In this document: positions 14,193 to 22,795 of the stretch, piece by piece | How the letters are laid out: each line of letters begins with the position of its first letter | Numbering within the stretch: position 1 is the first letter of the stretch | Origin: Prevotellaceae bacterium | GTDB lineage: Bacteria > Bacteroidota > Bacteroidia > Bacteroidales > UBA932 | Direction: 5' to 3' | Assembly: GCA_031289895.1 (NCBI GenBank) | Contig: JAITOP010000091.1 | Coordinates: forward strand, 1-29,723 | Length of the DNA stretch: 29,723 nt | Program-made: the position numbers and the translations under genes | Notes under the pieces: model-generated | Databases searched by the model: none | What the model was told of the DNA's origin: nothing | Seen by the model: the letters and a program-made list of their open reading frames with translations, nothing else

Positions 14193-17100
14193 AATTAAAA
14201 TAATAATGTTTGCAGCGGTTGTTGCGGGATGCACGGACACCGAACAACGCTATACAGACGAAAAAGACGACAGCCGCGTGATTGCCGGCGACATTTCAAA
14301 TCAGCAAATCAGCACGTTTGCCGAAGATGAATTAGGGCATATCTGGATAGGAACTCCGCGCGGAGCAAATAAATACAGCATTTACGAGTATCATCAGTAT
14401 TTCAACAGCGATGATTCGTTGAGCCTGTGCGATAATCAAATACGACATATTTTTAAAGATTCGAAAAACCGTTTGTGGTTTGCAACAACCAACGGAATTT
14501 GTATGTACAATAATAAAGATTGTTTTGAAAAAGTGAATATCGAAAATCTCAGTCAAAATGTAATGCAAATTTTGGAGGACAGCGAAGGGCGAATTTTCTT
14601 GAATATGGTTGTGCAATTATGCCGATACAGTGCAGAACAAAAAGCGTTTGTTATGATTGATGCCAATTTTGACATTGACAAAACATACAATAACAGATGT
14701 TTTACCGACAAAGCGAATAATTTATGGTCGGTAACGCCTTTTCATATTCGGCGGTTTGGCACGGCAAAGTTTGAGTTGAAAGAGGTATTTGACACGCCGA
14801 GTTATATTCACTATTCGTTTATGAGAGATAACGGCGAATTGTGGCTTGCATCCGGCAACAGGCTTTATATTTTCGATACAAAAACCAACAAATACGTTGA
14901 TATTCCAAAAGTTATACAAAATCATACCTTGCTGTCGAAAACAATAATAACGTATATACATCCTTATTCAAACACGGCTTTACTAATAAACAGCAACATA
15001 GGATTGTTTCTTTACGATTTTGATAATGAAAAGATTGTGAATGAAACAGAAGATGATTTTCCTTTTCAAGCACCAAAATTTCGTATTACAACAATGTTTA
15101 CCGATTCGCAAAATAACTTGTGGATTGGCTCGGTTGACCAAGGTTATGAAATAAAATACAGTTACAAGCAACGATTCAACAGCAGCAGTTATTTGTTGTC
15201 GAGCATAGGGCATAAATCGGTTACATCTGTTGTTACCGACAAAAACAATAATCTTTGGATAGCAACGCCGCTGAACGGACTGTTTGTATATAATTCCGCC
15301 AATAAAACTATTCGCAATATCGACACAAAAAAGTTCTTTTCGCAAGAAAAAGATTATTTTAAAAACAGAGTTTCGCGTTTGTTTGTCGATAACGATAATT
15401 TTATTTGGTTAATCGCCGAAATAGGTAAAATAATTAAATGTAAATATGAAAACGGAAATATCAACGAAGTATCAACTTTTTGGCTTCCCACTTCGGTTTT
15501 ATGCCTGCAACATGATAGCGATGGAACAATTTTTGCCGCAGGAATCAACGAAAATATTTATTCGTTGGCTAAAGGCGAAAAAGAATTTCGCGCTACTCAA
15601 CTTTATCCGCCTGTATTTGTGTTTACTACCGAAATATTGAAATTATCGTCCGGCGAAATACTTGTAGGTTCGTTCAACCAAAATCCCAAACTTATAAATA
15701 CCCGCACTTGGGAAACAAAAGAAATTGATATACTTAAACATATCAAACGTTCGGTTTTTATTCCTTCGGTTTTATACGAAGATTTGAAAGGCGATATTTG
15801 GATAGGCACGTTTACCAACGGACTATTTGTGTATTCGCCAAAAACAAAACAAGTTACACCAATTCACGGAACTGCCTGCCACGATATTTCGAGCATACTC
15901 GAAGATAAACAAAACAACGTTTGGATTGCAACATTGTACGGATTAAGTAAATACGACCGAACAAACAATATATTTACAAATTATTATACCAATGATGGAA
16001 TTGGCGGAAATCAGTTTAACGAACGCAGCGCGTGTATTATGACTGACGAAACTCTTGTTTTCGGCGGAACGCACGGACTTACATTTTTCAACTCAACCGA
16101 ACCGCTCGACAAACGCCGTATTCCTTTGCTGTTTGAGGATTTGAAAATTCACAACAGGTTAATCAATCCGGCGCAAAGCAGTTGTATAGACAAGCACCTT
16201 TCATATAATCCTACAATCAGACTGAAACACAATCAAAACAGTTTCACAATATCGTTTACCGCGCTTGATTATTCCGAATATGAACGCGCTCATTATTATT
16301 ATATTATGGAAGGTTTTGATAAAATATGGATAGATGCGGGCGACAATCGTCAGGCGTATTATTCAAATTTGCCTGCCGGAAAATATACATTCAGAGTAAA
16401 AATCACCAACAATAATCAATCTATTGATGATGCCGAAAACTCTATCGTTGTTATTGTTGCACCTGCGATGTGGCGAACGTGGTGGGCGTATTGCATTTAT
16501 TTTTTGCTGTCGGTTGCTGCAATTATCATATCGGTAAAAGCATGGCTCAAAATAAAAAAAGAAAAAGAACTTGCAATACAAGCGCAACATGAAAAACAAC
16601 AAGAACAGCGTGTAAACAAAATGAATATGAGTTTTTTCGCCAATGTTTCGCACGAATTTCGTACTCCTCTTACAATGATTTCGGGACCAATCACACAATT
16701 ATGCGACGATACTACAATTACAGGCGAAAAGAAAAACCTGCTTTATATTATTCAGCGAAGCGTAAACCGTATGCTGAAACTTGTAAATCAGTTACTTGAT
16801 TTTAATAAATTAGAAAACGATACTTTAAAATTACGGGTAAAACGCAGCGATATTATTTCAATACTGACACGGCAAATAGATATTTTTCAAATCAATGCGC
16901 ACAACAAAAATATTACATTGGATATGTATGGTTTTGAAGATTCGTTTATTATGTGGCTCGATGGCGATAAACTCGAAAAAATAACAGGAAATCTTATCTC
17001 AAATGCTTTGAAATTTACAAAAGATGGAGGACGAATTACAATTAATTTTGATGTTGTATCGCGCAACAGCGCATCTCAAATTTTTACTTTAACCGATAAA

Positions 17101-18213
17101 GATGTAAGCAGCGAATATGTAAAAATATCGGTAACCGATACAGGCAGCGGAATTTCAATTCCGGATGATAAACTCGAAAAAATATTTGAACGTTATTTTC
17201 AAATAGAGAATAATGTTAAAGGCGTTTATAATTGGGGAACAGGCATAGGTTTGTATTATGCGCGTTGCCTTACCGAACTTCATCATGGATATATTAAAGC
17301 CGAAAATCGCGAAGAAAGCGGCGCAATATTCACTTTTATACTTCCTGTGAGCGACAATTCATACACCAACGAAGAACGCGAACATAACGAAGAACAAAGC
17401 GAACTTTTCCCCTTGCTCACCGACGAACAATATAATCTCGCACAACGCGAACTCAGCGAAAAACAATATACCGTTTTAATTGTTGACGATGATACCGAAG
17501 TTGCACATTATTTGCAAACATTGCTGTTGCCGTATTACAAAGTTATCACGCGATTTGATGCCGCAACAGCCTTTAAGATAGTGAAAAACGATGCACCCGA
17601 CCTTGTAATAAGCGACGTTGTGATGCCGGGTTTGAGCGGATATGAATTGTGTAAAATGATAAAAGAAGATATGCAACTTTGTCATATTCCCGTTGTTTTG
17701 CTTACCGCCAAAGTTACAATCGAAAGTCAGGTTGAAGGATTGAATACCGGCGCAGATGCTTATGTAACCAAACCTTTTGACCCGAATTATTTACAGGCAT
17801 TGATAAAATCGCAACTTAAAAATCGTGAAAACACTCGTAAAATATTGAGCAAATCGACACAAATAGATAAAATTGATGCAAATATGCTTTCGTCACAAGA
17901 TAATAGTTTTATGACAGAACTTTATCGTTTAATGGAAAATGAACTATCCAACACCGAACTCAACATTGCGCGAATGATAGATGTGTTGAAAATTTCGCGC
18001 ACCAAATTTTATTATAAAGTGAAAGGCTTAACAGGCGAAAATCCTAATGTATTTTTCAAAACTTACAAACTCAATCGCGCGGCAGAATTATTATCGGAAG
18101 GCAAATACAAAATGTTTGAAGTAGCCGATATGACGGGATTTAGCACACTGTCGCACTTTTCGGCAAGTTTCAAAAAGCAATTTGGAGTATCGCCGAGTGA
18201 GTATTTATTTTGA
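14173..18213 (+). CDS. Hybrid two-component system regulator (HTCS)
   Basis: One 1346-residue chain joins sensor, kinase, receiver and AraC-type activator. The periplasmic part (about 25-645) has propeller repeats of the type LWIGTxxGL (for example IWIGTPRG 58-65, LWIATPLNGL 361-370, IWIGTFTNGL 542-551), then a Y_Y_Y domain (about 680-762). One membrane helix spans about 770-788. HisKA has His827 in NVSHEFRTPL; the ATPase has N944 in NLISNALKFT, DTGSGI (989-994) and GTGIGLYY (1022-1029). The receiver has DDD (1105-1107), phospho-acceptor Asp1148 in ISDVVMPG and Lys1200. A C-terminal HTH_18 domain (about 1255-1346) ends FKKQFGVSPSEYLF. All catalytic residues are present. The N-terminus reads IIMFAAVVAGC, a lipobox-like end unusual for this family, and its first residues come from heptamer repeats. 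It diverges from and probably activates the susC operon. Confidence 0.95.
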   Translation: MTYNLGLIKIIMFAAVVAGCTDTEQRYTDEKDDSRVIAGDISNQQISTFAEDELGHIWIGTPRGANKYSIYEYHQYFNSDDSLSLCDNQIRHIFKDSKNRLWFATTNGICMYNNKDCFEKVNIENLSQNVMQILEDSEGRIFLNMVVQLCRYSAEQKAFVMIDANFDIDKTYNNRCFTDKANNLWSVTPFHIRRFGTAKFELKEVFDTPSYIHYSFMRDNGELWLASGNRLYIFDTKTNKYVDIPKVIQNHTLLSKTIITYIHPYSNTALLINSNIGLFLYDFDNEKIVNETEDDFPFQAPKFRITTMFTDSQNNLWIGSVDQGYEIKYSYKQRFNSSSYLLSSIGHKSVTSVVTDKNNNLWIATPLNGLFVYNSANKTIRNIDTKKFFSQEKDYFKNRVSRLFVDNDNFIWLIAEIGKIIKCKYENGNINEVSTFWLPTSVLCLQHDSDGTIFAAGINENIYSLAKGEKEFRATQLYPPVFVFTTEILKLSSGEILVGSFNQNPKLINTRTWETKEIDILKHIKRSVFIPSVLYEDLKGDIWIGTFTNGLFVYSPKTKQVTPIHGTACHDISSILEDKQNNVWIATLYGLSKYDRTNNIFTNYYTNDGIGGNQFNERSACIMTDETLVFGGTHGLTFFNSTEPLDKRRIPLLFEDLKIHNRLINPAQSSCIDKHLSYNPTIRLKHNQNSFTISFTALDYSEYERAHYYYIMEGFDKIWIDAGDNRQAYYSNLPAGKYTFRVKITNNNQSIDDAENSIVVIVAPAMWRTWWAYCIYFLLSVAAIIISVKAWLKIKKEKELAIQAQHEKQQEQRVNKMNMSFFANVSHEFRTPLTMISGPITQLCDDTTITGEKKNLLYIIQRSVNRMLKLVNQLLDFNKLENDTLKLRVKRSDIISILTRQIDIFQINAHNKNITLDMYGFEDSFIMWLDGDKLEKITGNLISNALKFTKDGGRITINFDVVSRNSASQIFTLTDKDVSSEYVKISVTDTGSGISIPDDKLEKIFERYFQIENNVKGVYNWGTGIGLYYARCLTELHHGYIKAENREESGAIFTFILPVSDNSYTNEEREHNEEQSELFPLLTDEQYNLAQRELSEKQYTVLIVDDDTEVAHYLQTLLLPYYKVITRFDAATAFKIVKNDAPDLVISDVVMPGLSGYELCKMIKEDMQLCHIPVVLLTAKVTIESQVEGLNTGADAYVTKPFDPNYLQALIKSQLKNRENTRKILSKSTQIDKIDANMLSSQDNSFMTELYRLMENELSNTELNIARMIDVLKISRTKFYYKVKGLTGENPNVFFKTYKLNRAAELLSEGKYKMFEVADMTGFSTLSHFSASFKKQFGVSPSEYLF

Positions 18214-18217
18214 TTGG

Positions 18218-18322
18218 GTATTTGGTATTCAGTATTCTGTATTCAGTATTCCGTATTTGGTATTCTGTATTCTGTATTCTGTATTCTGTATTCCGTATTC
18301 TGTATTTGGTATTCTGTATTAT
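18218..18322 (-). repeat. Heptanucleotide array, 15 units, between HTCS stop and MITE
   Basis: Fifteen in-register words starting four bases after the HTCS stop: GTATTTG, GTATTCA, GTATTCT, GTATTCA, GTATTCC, GTATTTG, four GTATTCT, GTATTCC, GTATTCT, GTATTTG, GTATTCT, GTATTAT. The last word overlaps the first two bases of the MITE (ATACC), so the element appears inserted into or at the edge of the array. Confidence 0.92.
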
Positions 18323-18542
18323 ACCAAACAGTTATCAAAATACCGATTCAGGTATAGAAAATAAATAACAGATAAAACCCTTATTTACAAAAAGTTCCCT
18401 TAGTAGCCGAAAACAAGTAACACATACCCTTATTCCCTTATTAAAATGTTGTAAATAAGGGAATAAGGGTAGAATATCGAGGCTAATACTCTGCTACTAA
18501 GGGTGGCTTTCCAAAATAAGGGTTTTGGTAACTGTTTAGTAT
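18321..18542. mobile_element. MITE-like element, copy 2 of 2
   Basis: The ends ATACCAAACAGTTATCAAAA and its near complement (TTTTGGTAACTGTTTAGTAT, two differences) are the terminal inverted repeats. A perfect 18-bp stem, TACCCTTATTCCCTTATT 18425-18442 against 18454-18471 with an 11-base loop, forms the tip, and CCCTTAGTAGC / GCTACTAAGGG lies outside it. The interior matches copy 1 closely, differing by scattered substitutions, and the core lengths are 222 and 221 bases. No transposase is encoded. Confidence 0.78.
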
Positions 18543-18599
18543 TAATCGCAGTCATTTGCTGCCAATGTCTGCTGTTGTTTTGCTCTTTTTTGATAGTAT

Positions 18600-18716
18600 C
18601 AACGCATTAAAAGCAACTAAAATATTAAAATTCAATAATTTACGAACACAAAGTCAGGATGTTTTAGATGGTGTAATGAGTTAATATACAGCAGCTTAAA
18701 TTGCTTTAATGCGTTG
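18600..18716. repeat. 117-base inverted-repeat element
   Basis: CAACGCATTAAAAGCAA at 18600-18616 and TTGCTTTAATGCGTTG at 18701-18716 are inverted repeats with one missing base. The 84 bases between have no long frame and no further obvious pairing. It may be a decayed small mobile element or part of a larger composite with the MITE and the flanking arrays. Bases 18543-18599 show nothing recognisable. Confidence 0.5.
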
Positions 18717-18728
18717 CCCCAGACGACT

Positions 18729-18903
18729 AACGACCAACGACCAACGACTAACAACCAACAACCAACAACCAACAACCAACGACCAACGACTAACAACCAA
18801 CGACCAACGACCAACAACCAACGACTAACAACCAACGACCAACGACTAAATACCAACGACCAACGACCAACAACTTATGACTTACGACTTACAACTTACG
18901 ACT
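18729..18903 (+). repeat. Heptanucleotide array, 25 units, mixing all word classes
   Basis: Twenty-five words in perfect register. Most are AACGACC, AACGACT or AACAACC, one is AAATACC, and the last four are TATGACT, TACGACT, TACAACT, TACGACT. Because the classes seen separately at other loci occur here in one phase, they belong to a single repeat family. One plus-strand frame is open through all units (63 codons from 18714), but I regard this as a repeat artefact. The array ends 28 bases before the -7 box of phoH, so it is outside the phoH transcript. Confidence 0.94.
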
Positions 18904-18931
18904 AACTAAACATTCATTAAAAAACTTTTTA

Positions 18932-18939
18932 TATCTTTG
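18932..18939 (+). promoter_or_regulatory. -7 box TATCTTTG of the phoH operon
   Basis: TATCTTTG matches TAnnTTTG exactly and places the transcription start near 18946, giving a leader of about 20 bases before the phoH ATG. No TTTG is found at the -33 position, which is common for the looser -33 element. Confidence 0.6.
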
Positions 18940-18967
18940 TAAATTAGATTAGAAATTAAAAAATTTA

Positions 18968-19936
18968 ATGGCAGAAAAATTATTGGTTATCGAAGATATT
19001 GACATTGTTAAGTTGTACGGAATAAATAACGTAAACTATAATTTCATTGTTTCGCAATTTCCTAAACTTAAAATTATTTCGCGCGGAGAAGAAATTCGCG
19101 TAATTGGCGATGATGCAGAAATCGAACGTTTCGAAAATAAATTAAACATCATTACCGAATATTTGTTGAGGCATGGAAATTTGACGGAGTCGATGCTGTC
19201 GGATATTTTTTTGAAAGAAGAGAGTCCCGAAAACAGCAGCAATATCAATACAAACGATATTATTGTTTACGGAAATAACGGGCGAATAATTCGCTCCCGC
19301 ACCGAAAATCAACGGAAACTTGTAGAACTTTACAAGCAAAACGATTTGCTGTTTGCCGTTGGTCCGGCGGGTTCGGGAAAAACTTATACTGCAATTGCGC
19401 TTGCTGTGTGTGCGCTTCGCAATAAAGAAGTTCGCAAAATTATTCTTACGCGACCGGCAGTTGAGGCAGGGGAGAGGCTCGGATTTTTACCCGGCGATTT
19501 TAAAGAAAAACTCGACCCGTATTTGCAGCCTTTATACGATGCGTTAAATGATATGATTCCGCCGCGCAAACTTCAAACATATATCGAAGATGGAACGGTG
19601 CAGATTGCTCCGCTTGCATATATGCGCGGTCGCACGCTGGATAACGCTTTTGTGATACTTGATGAAGCGCAGAATACAACTATTAATCAGATAAAAATGT
19701 TTCTTACGCGAATGGGATGCAATGCCAAATTTATTGTTACAGGAGACGTTACTCAAATTGATTTGCCGTTTAAAAACGATTCGGGATTGCTGAAAATTCG
19801 CAGAATACTTGCAGATGTAAAAAACATAGGATTTATTGATTTCGACAACAGCGATATTATCAGACATCCTTTGGTGAAAACAATTATCAATGCGTTTGAA
19901 AAAAATGAAGAAAATAAAAATAATAATAAAAAATAA
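18968..19936 (+). CDS. phoH: PhoH-family ATPase
   Basis: This 322-residue cytosolic P-loop ATPase belongs to the PhoH (YbeZ) family, linked to RNA metabolism and ribosome-associated processes, with the exact role unsettled. Walker A is GPAGSGKT (132-139), Walker B is FVILDEAQN (228-236), and TRPAVEAGERLGFLPGD (161-177) and FIVTGDVTQIDLP (255-267) are family landmarks. The N-terminal 100 residues form the usual KH-like front region. The last dozen residues are almost only Asn, Lys and Glu, a low-complexity tail. It is the first gene of a plus-strand run with purC starting six bases after its stop, so the two are probably co-transcribed. I am confident in the family, less in the physiological function. 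Confidence 0.93.
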   Translation: MAEKLLVIEDIDIVKLYGINNVNYNFIVSQFPKLKIISRGEEIRVIGDDAEIERFENKLNIITEYLLRHGNLTESMLSDIFLKEESPENSSNINTNDIIVYGNNGRIIRSRTENQRKLVELYKQNDLLFAVGPAGSGKTYTAIALAVCALRNKEVRKIILTRPAVEAGERLGFLPGDFKEKLDPYLQPLYDALNDMIPPRKLQTYIEDGTVQIAPLAYMRGRTLDNAFVILDEAQNTTINQIKMFLTRMGCNAKFIVTGDVTQIDLPFKNDSGLLKIRRILADVKNIGFIDFDNSDIIRHPLVKTIINAFEKNEENKNNNKK

Positions 19937-19942
19937 AAAACG

Positions 19943-20899
19943 ATGAAATCTATTGTAAAAACAGAATTTGATTTTTCAAAACAAACAGGCAAATATGTTG
20001 GCAAAGTGCGCGATGTATATAGCATTGCCGACGATATTCTGGTAATGATTGTTACCGACAGAATTTCGGCATTTGATGTTGTGCTGCCCAAAGGAATTCC
20101 GTACAAAGGACAAGTATTGAACCAAATAGCATCAAAATTTTTGGACGCAACGGCGGATATTGTTCCCAATTGGAAAATTGCATCGCCCGACCCAATGGTA
20201 ACGGTGGGATATAAATGTCAGCCGTTTCCTGTCGAAATGATTGTTCGCGGCTATCTTACGGGAAGTGCGTGGAGGGCTTACAAATCGGGCAGCCGCGAAA
20301 TTTGCGGAGTGAAAGTTCCTGACGGAATGAGCGAAAATCAACAATTCGATAAACCGGTAATAACGCCTACAACCAAAGCAGAGCTTGGCACACACGATGA
20401 AGATATTTCACGCGAAGAAATTATTTCGAAAGGTTTGATTTCGGAAGAAGATTATTTGCAACTCGAAAAAATTACGCTTGCATTGTTTGAACGCGGCAGC
20501 GAAATGGCGACAAAACAAGGATTAATACTTGTTGACACAAAATATGAATTTGGAAAACGTAACGACGAAATTTATCTTATCGACGAAATTCACACACCCG
20601 ATTCGTCCCGATATTTTTATGCCGACAGTTATGCCGAAAATTTTAAAAACGATAAGCCGCAACGCCAGTTATCAAAAGAATTTGTGCGCGAATGGCTGAT
20701 GGAAAATAATTTTCAAGGCAAGCAAGGACAACAAATTCCCGAAATGACAGATGAAATTGTTGAAAATATTAGCAATAGATATATAGAATTATATGAAAAT
20801 ATTGTTGGCGAAAAATTCAAAAAAACAGAATACACCGACAATATTTATGTTCGTATCGAAGAAAACATAAAAAATATGCTGCTTAGGCTTGTTTTTTAA
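19943..20899 (+). CDS. purC: SAICAR synthase, purine biosynthesis
   Basis: This enzyme (318 residues) joins aspartate to CAIR with ATP to give SAICAR, a late step of de novo IMP synthesis in the cytosol. Signature segments are GKVRDVY (20-26), DRISAFDVVLP (39-49), VRGYLTGSAW (101-110), TTKAELGTHDEDIS (143-156), VDTKYEFG (197-204) for the metal and nucleotide site, and IDEIHTPDSSRY (213-224). The length is that of the longer Bacteroidetes-type PurC, with a helical C-terminal extension that ends NMLLRLVF. No other purine gene is nearby, so it is uncoupled from the pathway's other genes here and tied to phoH. All expected motifs are intact. Confidence 0.97.
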   Translation: MKSIVKTEFDFSKQTGKYVGKVRDVYSIADDILVMIVTDRISAFDVVLPKGIPYKGQVLNQIASKFLDATADIVPNWKIASPDPMVTVGYKCQPFPVEMIVRGYLTGSAWRAYKSGSREICGVKVPDGMSENQQFDKPVITPTTKAELGTHDEDISREEIISKGLISEEDYLQLEKITLALFERGSEMATKQGLILVDTKYEFGKRNDEIYLIDEIHTPDSSRYFYADSYAENFKNDKPQRQLSKEFVREWLMENNFQGKQGQQIPEMTDEIVENISNRYIELYENIVGEKFKKTEYTDNIYVRIEENIKNMLLRLVF

Positions 20900-20930
20900 T
20901 TTGTAATTTTACAAAAAAACATACCATAAA

Positions 20931-22715
20931 ATGAAAAGAAAAATATTGAAATATCTGTTGCCGCTTGTTTTGCTACTGTTTGTTTTTTCTGCTTTTTCAC
21001 AGGTTGAAATAATAAAATCGACAGAAAAAATACGCATCGGCGATAATATTTATTACGTACATCTTGTAAAACAAGGTGAAACAATTTATTCGCTTTGTCG
21101 GGTTTACGGCATTTCGCAGGATGAACTTATATCGAATAATCCACTGCTGTCGCAAGGATTGAAAACGGGTCAGCGATTGAAAATTCCCGATAAAACAGAC
21201 TCGAAAACCGAAACAGCAAAAGCAGTAAAAAACGAAACAAAAATTACTGATGATGCGAATAAAAAAAAGGAAGCCGATAAAAAAGATGAAATCACTAAAA
21301 AAGATGAAATCAGTAAGAAAGATGAAGTCAGTAAAAAAGATGAAATCAATACAAAAAATATTGATACCGAAACAACATTATCGGCGATAAAACATAAGGT
21401 GAAAAGCGGCGATGACATTGAGACAATAGCAAAAAAATATAATTGTTCGGTTGAAAGTATTTTAAAATATAACTCGTTTTTAACTCAAAACACAAAATTA
21501 AAAAAAGGACAATATATCACTGTTTATCCCAATGATAAAGAGATATACGCCGAAAATATTGCAGATAATACAACAAAACAAGACACAATAATTAAAGAAA
21601 ATGACGAGTTGTTGAATGTCGATTGTAAAGCAAATTTATATTCGGGCGATGTGCTGAACGTGGTATTATTGTTGCCGATAAGAACTGCCGTTATAAACGA
21701 AAAACTGATAAAAAATCAGCACATCACTTACGATTTTATTGAATTTTACGAAGGTTTTCTTTTGGCAATCGACTCGTTAAAACGCAATAATATTTCGGTA
21801 AATATTAAAACTATTGATGTGAGCGATGTAAAAACATTAACTGCGCTTGATTCGACAGTGTTTGAAAATACACAATTGATAATCGGTAATATTTCAAAAA
21901 ATATGATAAGCGCGTTCGCAAAAATTGCAAATCAATATAAAGTTCCGATTGTGTCAACGTTTTCGCACGAAACGGAAAATATTGCATCCGAAAATAAATA
22001 TTTTATTCAGGCTTTTACTCCCGTAGAACTTCAAACCGAAAAACTGAATAAAATACTGTGCAATTGCGATGTTGCCGAAAATATTATTGTAATTTACGAA
22101 GAAATAACCGATTCGGTAGGTTTCAATAATTTTTTGAAATCGCTTAAAAACTGCGAAAAACAAGTAAAAACATATCAATATTTTTTGCATAAAAGTCATA
22201 ATGAAGGCTTGCAAAATGTTCTGAAAAAAGGCACGAAAAACAATATTTTTGTAGCATCCAACAACAACGTTTTTGTTATGGATGTTTTGTCGAAACTGAA
22301 TGCTCTTTCGATAAGTTTGAAATATGATATAACGGTTTATGGTTCATCACGTTGGAAGACGTTTGAAAACAGTTTGAATTTCGACTATATTCACAATTTA
22401 AATCTGGCTACGATACAACCGTTTTTTGTAGATTACAATCGCGCCGAAGTGAAAAATTTTATAGCAAAATACAGATATTATTACAAAGGCGACCCGTCAG
22501 GATTTTCGTTTCAGGGCTACGATTTAGGTCTTTATTTTGTTGATAAATTAGCTAAATACGGAAATAATTTTATAAACTGTATAACAAACGACGAGGAATC
22601 AACTCTTTTGCAGACACGATTTAAATTCATCAAAACCAAGCCACAAAGCGGTTTGGTAAATACCGAATCGTTTTTGCTTAGAAATACAAAAGATTTTAAT
22701 GTTACATCAGAATAA
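20931..22715 (+). CDS. LysM-domain protein with periplasmic-binding-protein-like domain
   Basis: This 594-residue exported protein probably acts at the cell wall. The signal peptide (1-23) ends SAFSQ. LysM1 lies at about 41-86 (YYVHLVKQGETIYSLCRVYG) and LysM2 at about 153-199 (HKVKSGDDIETIAKKY), both peptidoglycan-binding folds. Between them a charged linker (about 87-150) contains imperfect hexapeptide repeats KKDEIT, KKDEIS, KKDEVS, KKDEIN. From about 225 to 570 the pattern VVLLLPIRTA, YEGFLLAIDSL, QLIIGNISKNMISAFAKIAN and SFQGYDLGLYF resembles a type-1 periplasmic binding protein, as in ABC amino-acid receptors, and I see no catalytic motif. Proteins of this layout are common in Bacteroidetes but uncharacterised. 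It starts 31 bases after purC, so it is likely in the same transcript. Confidence 0.85.
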   Translation: MKRKILKYLLPLVLLLFVFSAFSQVEIIKSTEKIRIGDNIYYVHLVKQGETIYSLCRVYGISQDELISNNPLLSQGLKTGQRLKIPDKTDSKTETAKAVKNETKITDDANKKKEADKKDEITKKDEISKKDEVSKKDEINTKNIDTETTLSAIKHKVKSGDDIETIAKKYNCSVESILKYNSFLTQNTKLKKGQYITVYPNDKEIYAENIADNTTKQDTIIKENDELLNVDCKANLYSGDVLNVVLLLPIRTAVINEKLIKNQHITYDFIEFYEGFLLAIDSLKRNNISVNIKTIDVSDVKTLTALDSTVFENTQLIIGNISKNMISAFAKIANQYKVPIVSTFSHETENIASENKYFIQAFTPVELQTEKLNKILCNCDVAENIIVIYEEITDSVGFNNFLKSLKNCEKQVKTYQYFLHKSHNEGLQNVLKKGTKNNIFVASNNNVFVMDVLSKLNALSISLKYDITVYGSSRWKTFENSLNFDYIHNLNLATIQPFFVDYNRAEVKNFIAKYRYYYKGDPSGFSFQGYDLGLYFVDKLAKYGNNFINCITNDEESTLLQTRFKFIKTKPQSGLVNTESFLLRNTKDFNVTSE

Positions 22716-22795
22716 AATGATGTTGATTTTTGCAATTATTTATTTTGAAAAACATATATTTTTCAACGCGATGTTTTATAAAATTTAAATTTCAA

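Noticed and set aside
18632..18856. 74-codon minus-strand frame rich in RWLLVVG
   Set aside because: The opposite strand of the same heptamer array, again a repeat artefact.
18714..18905. 63-codon plus-strand frame rich in TTNNQRP and TTYDLRL
   Set aside because: It is the heptamer array read in its open frame. Seven-base units without stops give a 7-residue pseudo-repeat; it ends at the array edge and upstream of the phoH promoter.
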